Source: Casuarina equisetifolia (taxonomy: Eukaryota > Streptophyta > Magnoliopsida > Fagales > Casuarinaceae). Taken from it: a stretch of 64,000 bases of DNA. The notes under the pieces are model-generated. The model ran no database searches and had not been told where the DNA came from. It saw nothing but the letters and a program-made list of their open reading frames with translations. Position numbers and translations under genes: made by a program. Positions 41,902-52,639 of the stretch are shown in pieces (position 1 is the stretch's first letter; each line of letters begins with the position of its first letter). The DNA lies in NCBI GenBank assembly GCA_028551475.1, contig CM052361.1, forward strand, positions 22,209,491 to 22,273,490, in the 5' to 3' direction.

Positions 41902-42218
41902 GCTGCACGCCTTCAACTTCTTGCGAAGTTTGTCATGTGGTATACGGGTCATGAAAAGACATTCTGAGGTCAATAAAGCAAACAGCAAAGGGGTCCGCGT
42001 GGAAATTCTGCGAGTGACGATTCTTCCCAAAAACAAAAATATGAAAAAGCTTCTCGTGACAAGCTCCTTCTTCTTCTTCTGCTGCACGCCTTCAACTTCT
42101 TGCGAAGTTTGTCATGTGGCATACGTGTCATGAAACGTCATTCTGGGGTCAATAAAGCAACGGCAAACCGAGTGGAAATTCTGCGAGTGACGATTCTTCT
42201 TCTTCTTCTTCTTCTTCT
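41902..42218. repeat. Tandem duplication in TNL upstream sequence
   Basis: Two direct copies of a segment starting GCTGCACGCCTTCAACTTCT (about 41902 and 42080), each ending in a CTT microsatellite (about 42062-42078 and 42196-42218). The second copy lacks an internal stretch of about 40 bp. Confidence 0.8.
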
Positions 42219-42249
42219 GCTAAGTGCCGTATCAACGGTGATTAGTTTA

Positions 42250-42720
42250 GCTTGAGTAAAACCTGACCCTGACCACTCATTAAGTAGATATTGTTTGTGT
42301 ACAAGCTCAAGTGAGTCCAAATAATAATTTAAGGAGGTCAGAATATAACTTATAATATTGTTAAGATCACAATGTTCTTACAAGATTGAAAAATGAAAAA
42401 CAAAACTATACAAACGATTTTACAACTTACTAACGTGTACAAACACTTTAAAGCGGGGGGTCCCTCGAGGCAGCAACCGGTTAATTTCTGAGACGCATGG
42501 TTCTCACGTCAAGTCAATGACACCGATCGTGCATTGCCGCCCTTTCCATTATTGCAGTACGAAACTAATAGAAAAGTTTCCAGCCACAAACTTGTTGCTT
42601 TTGCATTTCATTTTGTTGGGAAAGAGTGACAAAGTGTACAGTGTGTTTTGGAAGTATTGTGGCAAAAGGTTCCGCTGTTAATTCTTATAACTATTTAATA
42701 AACCTTGATTGAGTCAAAAA
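42250..42720. repeat. Duplicated upstream block, copy 1 (pairs with 45965-46450)
   Basis: Shares long near-identical runs with 45965-46450, such as AGATATTGTTTGTGT, AAGCTCAAGTGAGTCC, GGCAGCAACCGGTTAA and TGACACCGA. It contains a promoter-like GTCAAGTCAATGACACC also seen upstream of TNL-C. In this pair each block is followed on the same side by a TIR relic (R1 or R2). Confidence 0.75.
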
Positions 42721-42849
42721 AAACAAAATCGTCCAGAACATCTCAATATCCATTCTCCAGGTAGTTTTTTCAGGCTGTTATTTAATATAATGAACATATT
42801 TATAACTTAATATATTTTGGGTTGCGAAAAATGGATTTTTCAAAGATTC

Positions 42850-43235
42850 TTCACTCATTATTCTGAAGTTAACTGGAAAAAATTTTCGTAAACTACCTCA
42901 CAGCATCGGCTATTGTAATTGGAGGGAGGCCTGAAATTGTTTGCAGTGTCATGCACTTATCTATCTCTAAATCAAATAATTTAGGAAGAAGCATAAGCTT
43001 CGGAGAAATCCACAATGGAAATCTTTGATCTAGGTATTGCCTCGGGCAGCTCGGTAGAGATTGTTTTCCCTCTTCGGATTTCTTCGTTATCTCGAAAGGT
43101 ACGGATTCCAGCTTGAACTAGGGCGTTATAGAGGTGATCAGTGAAGTTCTGACTAGTGTCTTCACCTCTGAAACTCAAGAAGACATCGTAATCCCAATGA
43201 ACTTGAGAAGATGATGAAAGAAACTGGGTAGCCAT
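42850..43235 (-). pseudogene. Chimeric fragment B: TIR start joined to LRR pieces
   Basis: From the ATG at 43235 the minus strand encodes MATQFLSSSSQVHWDYDVFL and continues intact through RTFRDNEEIRRGKTISTELP to SEAYASS at about 42989. There the TIR stops and the sequence switches, with GGAAG shared at the junction (42984-42988), to a minus-strand LRR-exon piece (42920-42988) matching 48270-48345 of TNL-C. Next to it 42850-42908 is another LRR piece in the opposite orientation, reading SLIILKLTGKNFRKLPHSIG on the plus strand. It is a rearranged non-functional copy, although its first 80 or so codons are undamaged. Confidence 0.8.
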
Positions 43236-43396
43236 AGAAAACTTATAGACCAAAGGGGAAGATATAGAATGCGTAGTTGAGAGTGGGGCGGGAAAGAAAG
43301 TTTCTTATGTTTTTATACACGCGATTGCGTCTCGAGTGTTGCTTAGTTCTCAGAAGCTACGCCTAGTGAAAGTTGTGCGAAGCATCTTCCGCTTTT

Positions 43397-43406
43397 GGTC
43401 AAGTCA
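43397..43406 (-). promoter_or_regulatory. W-box pair upstream of fragment B
   Basis: GGTCAAGTCA, 162 bp before the fragment B ATG, identical to the site upstream of TNL-A. Confidence 0.45.
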
Positions 43407-43439
43407 CGATTTTACCGGAAGCTTATTTTTCTACTAAAT

Positions 43440-44040
43440 CAAACTATCTGAAATTTCTACGGCAAATAAACGATCTTCTTCCCAAGTGCGCTGAAATTTC
43501 GCCCCAGTTAGTTCTTCCCGGAAAAACCTTCCCACGACAGACTTCTTTGTCTTCTTCTGCTTTTTGTTCTTGGTCGTAAACAGTGAGACAAGTTACCGTG
43601 ATTGGGAAGTAGGAAAATGACGGATTAACATTGATTATGTTTAGTATGAGGAGGACCTAGACCCCCTGCGACCAAATATTGTTTGTTAATTCCTCTAATG
43701 ATCTTTTATTCAAACCTAACATCTTATGTAACTTCCCACCATTGCTTTGATAGACTTAAACAAAGACTAATCGTATTAGACCACTGCAGTCATTATTGGT
43801 GCAAAAGATTCTATTGCCAATGCTGCATACAAGATAACGATAAGGAGTAGGAAGAATGAAGACAATTTGATCCATTGAGTCAAAAGTCTTCTAGAATGCC
43901 TCATTATCCATGAAATTTCTTCTGCCTATTACGCGGCATAATGGAACATCCTAGAAATGATGGTATTTGGAATTGTTAGATGGACGTTGTTCCTTCTTCT
44001 AATCTGGTGTTTTCTCATATAAACGATTGTTCAATTTTCC
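43440..44040. repeat. Duplicated TNL upstream block, copy 2
   Basis: Partner of 41100-41660, with scattered small indels. Confidence 0.75.
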
Positions 44041-45522
44041 TCTGTATTTTCTTTGAGAAAAGGTATTGATTCATCTTGTCTTCCCTATTCTCCACCTTCC
44101 CATTTTCTGGATTGCATTTGTTTCAGCGCATCGGGCTCCATTCGAGATGGATACTAGTGGCGGCTTCATTTCCTTTACTATAGAATTCCCCCATAAACAA
44201 TCTGACCTTGGCTGGGAAATTCGTCAATATAGGCTGGTGGAAGTTAGAGATCATCGCTTTAATTGTTGATTTGCCGTGGAAGCAGCAATCTCAGAATAAT
44301 GTAGGGTACAACGTAAAAGAAGGTGCACGGCCTGGAAGCGGGTCATCCATGGAAGCTAGGTTGTGTCTAGTCAAACAGCCCCCCAAAAAAAAAAAAAAAT
44401 CCTCTAAGAATCAATCCGTTAAAGGCCCCACAAATCTCACAAAATATCTCTTTTGTAACCACAAGTGATAGTACAATTTTGCCTATAAAAAGTTGGATCT
44501 ACAACGTTGTAGATCATCCAATTCAATCTAATCTAATTCAATCCAAAAGCAACTGCTCTATTCATATTGTCTACTCAGTTCGTCATCTATTTTCTTTAAT
44601 TCAGTTTCTACGCTATCTTTCCAACAATGTTCTAGCCTTTTTCTTGCTCGTGTCTTCACTATTTTTCAGCATCACTTGTGGAGTTTGATCTCTTAAAACA
44701 GTCGGCCAAACATTACAAATAGAGGATGCCCACTACCATTCCTAATGAGCCCAAACTTTGATTTTCTTCTCATTATGATAAAACCGGATGAATTGTATGT
44801 TGGTGAAAATGGCCAACCGTCTATTTGACTGTTCATTCACTCTCCGCAAATATATAAAGACAAAAATGATGCTTCCAATTACCCAAAATTGGAGTCCTAA
44901 AAGTAAAAGAAGAAATGGTAATCTCTCATTTTGATGAGTATAAGCAACCTAACTATTTTCTCGAGTTAGTTTTTTTTTTTTTTGCTGTGTTTCTATAAGC
45001 AATTCACAATATTAGTTTGACTCCCCCCTTCCCCCCAACAAAAAAAAAAAGAAAAGAAAAGAAAGAAAAAGAAAAAGAAAAAAAAACAAATAATTGAAAA
45101 AAATCATAACATTATCATCCACATATAGATTAAACACATAATTATATGAATATATACACCCAAACCTAACAAATTTAAGAGATTTAGACTAACACAATAT
45201 CTTACGTCCCTTATAAATTATTCTTATTAGATTCTCTCATATTTGTTTTTCTCTTTAAATGAATATCTCATGATTTTTTTTACTAACTAGAATTCATAAA
45301 AGGAGTTCTTTTATTGAAACAACTCACTCACTAGATTTTTTATACTTCTCATATTCATAGAGAAAAATTATAATTTTTACAATTATATTCATGTCCATAC
45401 TGTAATAAGATATTACAATAATACTTTTTAACCTAATTATTCCATTAATCTTAACAAGTTGATAGATAGTTATTAAACATAGACTCGGTATGGAGGGAGC
45501 ATTTTGACTGATGACTTTTGCA
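44041..45522. other. Region with no recognisable gene
   Basis: A short plus-strand frame at 44066-44269 (DTSGGFISFTIEFPHKQSDL) has no family I recognise. An A-run lies at 44386-44399, a T-run at about 44969-44983 and a purine tract (AAAGAAAAG type) at 45041-45090. The remainder is AT-rich. Confidence 0.4.
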
Positions 45523-45686
45523 ACTTTTGGAAGTTGTTCGTTATCTCAAAAAATAAGAATTCCAACTTGAAACTAGGCCTCTTAGAGTGGATTGGTGAAC
45601 TTTTTGCTCAAATCCCCTCTGATACTCAAGAAGACAGTGGTAATCCAACGAATTTTGAGAAGTAATGGAAGAATCTGAGCAACCAT
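45523..45686 (-). pseudogene. TIR start relic R2
   Basis: From an ATG at 45686 the minus strand reads MVAQILPLLLKIRWITTVFL, SIRGDLSKKFTNPL and then TAA. This is a decayed form of MAAQFLSSSSQVRWDYDVFL, SFRGEDTRKNFTDHL. Similarity continues to GATAACGAACAACTTCCAAAAG (NEELPKG). Nothing downstream resembles later TNL exons. Confidence 0.7.
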
Positions 45687-45699
45687 GAAAGGGCTTAAG

Positions 45700-46480
45700 G
45701 ATCATAAGTGGAGCTAGGAGCGTGTAATTGAAAGTGGGAAAGAGAAAAAAAAGATTCTCTTTCTTTAATCAATCCGGTTGCTTTTTAGCGTTGCTTAGTT
45801 TCCCAGAAGCTGCACACCTTCAACATCGCGCGAAGTTGGTCCTGTGGCAGATGGAAATTTTCGTGGCTGACGGTATTTCGCAAAAGGAAAAATATGAAAA
45901 ACCTTCTTGTGACAAGGCCCCTTATTCTTCTTCTTTTCTTCTTTTCTTTTTTCTTTTTTCCTTTTTTGAGTGATTAGGTTTAGTTTGAGCTAAAACATGA
46001 CCCCTGACCACTTAGTAAGTAGATATTGTTTGTGTAAAAGCTCAAGTGAGTCCAAATAATAATTTAAGGTGGTCAAAATATAACTTATAATATTGGTAAT
46101 ATTACAATGTTCTTACAGGATTGAAAAATGAAAAACAGAACTATACAAACTATTTTACAACTTACAAACGTGTACAAACACTTTAAAGGGCCCGAGGCAG
46201 CAACCGGTTAAGTTCTCAGAAGCATGGTTCTCAGGTCACGTCAATGACACCGACAGCGCAATGCCGCCCTTTGCACTATTGCTGTACTAAACTAATCGAA
46301 AAGATTTCAGCCACAAACTCGTTGCTTTTGCACTTCATTTTGTTGGGAAAGATTGACTGGGTAACACTGTTTTGGAAGTATTGCAACAGAAAGTTCCACA
46401 GTTAATTCTTATAACTATGTGATAAGCCTTGATTGATTGAGTCAAAAAGTCGTCCAGAACACCCCAATTTCCATTATCAA
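45700..46480. repeat. Duplicated upstream block, copy 2
   Basis: Upstream sequence of relic R2, matching 41820-42720 in the same order. It lacks the internal tandem duplication present there. Confidence 0.7.
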
Positions 46481-47237
46481 TGATTTAAGAAAACTCAATA
46501 ATTATGTGATTCTGCAGATGTGAATTTTAAGTTAGCATAGATAAACTCTTGACATCTCTAGTTTTTACAGTAAACAAAGATGAAGAAAAGAAAAAACATC
46601 TTAAGTTCTTTGTATTTAAAAGTTCATCATAGAAGTATGTCTCTCTAAGTGGCTTGATTAAGAAACATCAAGCCACCTGAAAAGTATGATCATGAAGAAA
46701 AAAGTATAATCACCCCTCAGCATGGGTGGGATTAAGCTAAACGCATATTCAACCTAATTCGAAAAAATAAAAGTTGTAATCATCCTTCACAATGGGCTTG
46801 GTTAATTAAACCCACACTGAGCCCAATTCCGTGAGGCCCATTCATGAAAAACTGACCTCGAGAAGCCACACTAGGCCCAAACGTTCTCTCTCCCTGTGAC
46901 CCCCACTACTGCTTGGTCACTGCAATCAATATCATGCCGCCATAATCTACATCTAGCCTTAACTCATGAAAAGATTTCGCTGTTCTCATTCCCAGCCCAA
47001 GGCCAGATTGGGAACCATGATTTTGCAGATTTCATCTTATTAAGAAGAAAAGTAGAAACTCATGGATATGGGGAAATGCAATACTTCCGTCAAAAGCAGA
47101 AAGATGTACATTTTAACACTAAGAGGTTCAACATATAAACATACATACGCTTGATCATAAAAAGAAAGGACCAAAGACTATTCATAGTTCTCGGTCCCAT
47201 TATTATTAGTACAGTGTTATGTTCAGAGACCTCATTC
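46481..47237. other. Region with no recognisable gene
   Basis: Unassigned sequence between the R2 promoter block and the 3' side of TNL-C. Short frames only. No repeat or domain seen. Confidence 0.4.
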
Positions 47238-47355
47238 TCTCTAGTAGTATCACCTGTATGACTCATCAACTGCAGCAACATCATCCTCAGACTCCATTCT
47301 CAGCAGCAATACATCATTATCATCATGAGACGTGGTCATTTGTAATAGCAATACA

Positions 47356-50300
47356 TCAAGAGATGTAATAATCTCTAATATCATCATCTTCACTGGACTC
47401 ATCATCTGTAAGAGCATAACCTTCAGGAAACGTGTCATTTTCATGTTCGTATATTTTTGCATTTGGCTCATCAACCAGCACATGAATTCCACATTTATGC
47501 ACACCAATGTCCCCTTGGAAGTCTATGGAGACCTCTATTTCGTCTCCACTTCCGATCTCCATTCCATTTCTTATTTGTTCTGGACAGTAAAAATAGCAGC
47601 CACCTAAAAAACTGAGAGGAATGTAGCAGATTTCTGGCACAAAATAGCGTTCGTAGCCTCCAATGTATTTTTTGGTAATCGGGATCTGATACACAAGACA
47701 ACGACTTGCCAACTGCAAAGGGTAAGGACATTCTGTATGAAGAAGTTGACAGAGGCCTTTAGTTTTGTTGTAAATTGAGATCGCCATTAGAGGACCGTGA
47801 CTTGAAGTATAATTTCCAGCCTGGGCGATCTCTTGGTAAGAAGCACAAACAAGTAACCTGCGAATTTTTCCCTCAGAAAGTGAAGGTACATAAAAGGATA
47901 TTAAAGACCCCATTGCTTGATGGCTGAACCAATTTGGAACCTCGCTACTCTGGAGAAAAATGGTATGAAATTGAACGGGACTCCTGCTCAATCGACGCTA
48001 CATCAAAAGACCAAAAGCAATATGGACATCGTTAGGGGGGGCGGGGGAAAGAGGTAGAGAGAGGGAGAGAGAGAGAGAGAGTACCTGGAAAAAACTTGGA
48101 GATACTAACGCTGCCATGAGGGTGAACAAAGGTTTCAGACTCTGCAGGTGATCCAAGTCAACCAGATTGTGGCATTTAGATAAAGAAATAATTACCGAAT
48201 GTTCCATATCTGACAAATTTGGGAGTGTTTCCAATGACATACAGCCTTTTGCATACAACAGCGATAAACTTGGAGGGAGGCCTGAAATTGTTTGCAGTGT
48301 CATGCACTTATCTATCTCTAAATCAAATAATTTTGGAAGGCCACTGATGCTATGAGGTAGTTTACGAAAATTATTTCCAGTTAACTTCAGAATAATGAGT
48401 GAAGACAAACTCCCAAGATCAACGGGAAACTGATCTTCCGATAAATTACAATAGCTGAGATTTAGCTCTTCCAAGGAACGAAATCTCGAACTCGAAGCTA
48501 GTAGCGAACTTATACGGATTGAGATTTTTGGTGCTATCCAGGATGAGAAAGATGACGAGTTAGAATATGTGGATTCTCTTAGATATCCAAAGAATTCAAT
48601 GTTGCGAGTCTCCAAAAGACCGAAGGAGAATGGTTGATGCCTTATAACAGCTCCATTGGCATGCAACTCTATAAAGGAAATCATGTTCCCCACTTGCTCC
48701 GGTGACTTGCCAAGTTTTAAGCAATAAGACAGGTCAGCTATTTCAAGAGATTCCAACTTGGTAACACTGCATGAAATATTCCTCAGGCTTCTGCATTCTC
48801 TCAAATTCAGTGAAACAAGGCTTTTCAAACATCCAATGGATTCATGAACTTCAACCAACCTCATGCAACCTTCAAGTATCAATATCTCTAAATTTGGGAT
48901 TTTGGAGAAATCTGGTAATTTGATGAGGTCTTCAGAATAACTGAGGTTAAGAACTTTTAGCTTGTTGAGTGTCTATAAAAATAAAGTCATAACAAAAGAA
49001 AATGAACAAAAATTCTTGTTAGTTATACATTTAACATTAATAGCAAATAAAAAGTATGTACGAATGTTATACCTTATGATCCTTCCAAATTTGCATGATT
49101 TTACTTTGTTGCATGTTAAGAATTGAAAGATTCTCTAGATGAAAATTTTGTGGTATAAATTGCAAAGGACACCTATACCAACAAAGCCATCTTAGTTCTG
49201 TTGGGTGGATATTTGAACCATTCTGTGAAACTTAAAGCATTGATTTGGAACGATGTCAAATTCTTCATATTTGCAAATACTTCAGTTTCCAAAGGTACAT
49301 CTTCAAGTGTGTGTTGATTAAATTCAAGATCCTCCCCTACTTCAGATGCCTAACAAAATAGACAATTGGATGTAAAATATACACCTTCATCCTATGTAAA
49401 ACAAATACACCATGAATTTGATTAAAGATTTTTAAAGCAATAATTATGAGTAATGTTCACATAATATTCAAACTATGATGGATGCTTTGAAAAATAATAT
49501 AATTCTCTTATGTACAAACATAACTAGAATATCATGTAGTCAATAATTATGAGTTGGCAACCCATGTTGCCTAGGACCAAAAGGTCCCAAGTCTAGTACT
49601 TAATTCCCTCACACCCTTATTTACCAACAAAAAAAAAACCCTAAAATATTATGTGTTTGTATGTGAAAGTATTATAGAGATTGTTGACAAGTATCTAATT
49701 CAATTAGAAGCAAGTGTAACCTAAGATCTCTTGGTCTGAAATTCAACATTGAGTGCATGCATGCATGTGTGTGTTTATAGGAAAAGAAAGTGTTATATGG
49801 ACTAGAAATACAAGCATCTTACCATAAACTTTCTTAATACATTTAAGGCATCTTCATGAAGCCACAATATACTAGAATTTTTAGAAAAATTGATTGTGTT
49901 TTCACGAACAATCTCTCTTCCCATATCTTGAATAAGCTTGTGCATTCTTATTTCATTTTTGTAATCAATTGTCAAAAGGGATTTTTGCTCAAGAGTTCTA
50001 ATACCACTATTTGGAAAAAGACCATAACCTTCCATTACTTTGATAGCATATTCCATATCCAAACCAATAAAGAAACATGTAACATTAAGAAATAGATCCT
50101 TTGTATAACTATCCAATGAATCAAAACTTATTTTAAGGACTCTATAAATTTTGTCATTGGCCACTCGTTGCAACTTTTCTAGTTCATTCTTCCATTCAAC
50201 ATGGCTCCTTTCTCTTAGAAAAGAACCTAAAACCTTAAGAGCCAACGGAAGTCCTTCAAGGTATTTCACCACATTTATTGAAAGCTCAATGTAATCTTCT

Positions 50301-52017
50301 CTAGGATGTGCCATGTTAAAGGCATGCCAACTAAAAAGTTCAAGGGATTGTGATTGATTCAAGGTTTCAACCTTGTATTTCTCATCTACCGCTAGTTGAG
50401 CTAGCAAATGTTTATCTCTAGTTGTTAAAATAATTCTACTTCCCAAACCAAACCATCTTAAATCTCCAAGTAATTTGTTCACTTGATCTAAGTCATCCAC
50501 ATCATCAAGAACAATAAGAACTCTTTTGTGATGAAGTCTTTCCTTAATTAAATTTATTCCCCTACAAAAAGTGTCAATTATAACATTCTTCCTCAATGTA
50601 TCATAAAGAAATTGTTTTTGTAATTGAACCAAACCATCAAAATTTTTTGAAGTTTCTCGAATGCTTAAAAGACAACTACTTCCTTCAAATCTATTACATA
50701 TCCGATTATACATTGCTTTTGCTATCTCTGTTTTACCAATGCCACCCATCCCATAGATGCCCACAACACGAATATCACTTGCTCCGAGATTTAATAAAAG
50801 TTTAACGTCTTCAACACAATAATCTATTCCTATTGGATGTTCCGAAACAGCTAAGTGAGTAGGATTCACTTCACATAACAGTTCATCAAGAATTGTCTCA
50901 ATAAATCTTGCTTCGTACCTAATCATAATACAACAAAAGGAAGACAAAGTCGTAAGATGAGTAACAGCAAAGAGGGTAAATAATTTAATAAAAATAAAAA
51001 AAAAGATGAGTTGTATACTTTCCAAAGGAAATTATCATCTTAATCACCTGAGACTACCAAGTAACGACGAACAATCATTTTATCGCAAATCGGATATTGA
51101 TAGCCTTTAAATACACCCTTACATAATATTTTCCTAATCTACTCGAGTGCTATAGATCAGTTTTTTTTGTTTTCTCCTTTCATTTCAATGGTAAAGGCCA
51201 TTGATTAATTTTTATTAGGGAAACCATTAATTCAAGGAATGATATTGCCTGGAAGGCGCTCTTAATCTTTACAATTGTGGAACAAAAATCTCCCTTAAAA
51301 CGGCACGATCTTTAGATTGTGTTAGTGTGCACATGAATCCAGAAAACCATGAATTAATTCGCCTCAGAAACTTTTTTTTTTTTATCAAAACCATTTTTAA
51401 ACAACCTTTATTTGTTTCTAATCAATTACCGTCGGACATACAAAGAAACACAAAAGGATTGGGAATAAAATAAGGCATGAAAAAGCACAAGTGGCCGTAG
51501 CATAACATTACCCATCTGCCACATTCCGGGGATCCCAGCCAGCATATTCTGCAGCTAGAGTAAGAGCTTCTCTCCACCTTTGCACCATCTCTCTCTCCGT
51601 TTCACTTTGAAACAGCTTTTCATGCGCAGTAAATGCTTCTGCAAAAGTTCCGGTTTGATTTCGGACATCTGAGGGACTCACATGATAAAATATCGGATAA
51701 AGAGTATGAACTTTGTTTTTCTTACAACAGTTCACAATCTCCGCAAGTTCTTGAAGGCACCACTTGGAAAAAGCATAGCCTTTGGAGAAAATCACAATAT
51801 AAATCCTTGATCTTCGAACTGCATTTACTAGTTCATAAGAGATGGTCTTCCCTTTTGGAAGTTCCTCGTTATCGCGGAAGGTACGAATTCCAACTCGATC
51901 CAAAGCGTTGTAGAGGTGATCGGTGAAGGTCTTGCGGGTATCTTTACCTCTAAAACTCAAGAAGACATCGTAATCCCAACAATCTCTTGAATGAGATAAA
52001 AGCAACTGAGCAGCCAT
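47356..52017 (-). pseudogene. TNL-C: TIR-NB-LRR-C-JID receptor with one frameshift in exon 3
   Basis: Exons: 52017-51512 (TIR, 506 nt), 50918-49823 (NB-ARC, 1,096 nt), 49349-49073 (277 nt), 48972-48085 (LRR, 888 nt) and 47997-47356 (C-JID, 642 nt). The TIR has DYDVFLSFRGKDTRK and WCLQEL. NB-ARC has GMGGIGKTE, IVLDDVDDL, LTTRD, GLPLALKVLGSFL and FLNVTCFFIG; the MHD motif reads MHK. Leucine-rich repeats such as LEELNLSYCNLSED and LIILKLTGNNFRKLP fill exon 4. Exon 3 should be 276 nt and is 277. Dropping one T near 49229 links INALS to SQNGSNIHPTELRWLCWYR; as it stands the frame ends at TAG 49173-49175. The rest is intact, so this is the least damaged TNL (1,135 residues if corrected). The C-JID tail also stops early (TGA where TNL-A has TGG). 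A sequencing error in exon 3 would make this a working gene. Confidence 0.87.
48035..48082. repeat. G/GA-rich microsatellite in TNL-C intron 4
   Basis: GGGGGGGCGGGGG followed by GAGAGA runs. On the coding strand it is a C/CT tract directly after the donor GTACTCTC. Confidence 0.85.
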
Positions 52018-52170
52018 GGAAAAGCTTATGGATCAGAGGAGACAGAGATTGCGTAGTTGAAAGTGGGACAAGAAAGAAAGTTTTTCATGTTTTCATCGTC
52101 GCTTCTCGATCGTCGGTTACTTCTCAGAAGATGCAGCTGGCGAAATTTGGGCAGAGTATCGCTTCAATTG

Positions 52171-52180
52171 GGTCAAGTCA
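52171..52180 (-). promoter_or_regulatory. W-box pair upstream of TNL-C
   Basis: GGTCAAGTCA, 154 bp before the ATG, matching the sites upstream of TNL-A and fragment B. Confidence 0.45.
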
Positions 52181-52639
52181 ATGATAGTGATTGCACCCCT
52201 ACCGCACTATGATTCCCCTTTTATTATTGCTGCACTGGCGATTTTAGCAAAACTAATTTTCTTTTAAAAAAAGGTCAGGAATCCATCGGAAATTCTTCGG
52301 CAAATAAAGCAATAGCGGTGGAGATCAAGCGCGTTGAAACTTGATATCAGATAGTTCTTCTCGGAAAGAATCGTCCTAGACAAACTTCTTCCTTTTCTTT
52401 TATTTTTCTTTTTTTTGTTTTTCCTAAAGAATGAGAAAGTTAACATTCTTTGGAAAGTAGGAAAGTGACAACTATTAGACAAAGAATCCCAAACTAAAAA
52501 GGAAAACATTTAATATGTCTTGTAAATTTAAAGAAGCTATTTCCTCAAAGAGGTACTTATTAGGAAAGGTGTATCTAGGACTTTCACCTAGATACAATCC
52601 TAGAAATGATGTATCTAGAACCAATCTTTTGTTGCTTGG

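Noticed and set aside
47250-47507. Acidic 85-codon minus-strand frame proposed as a separate gene
   Set aside because: It is the shadow and 3' continuation of the TNL-C C-JID exon, homologous to the tail of TNL-A.
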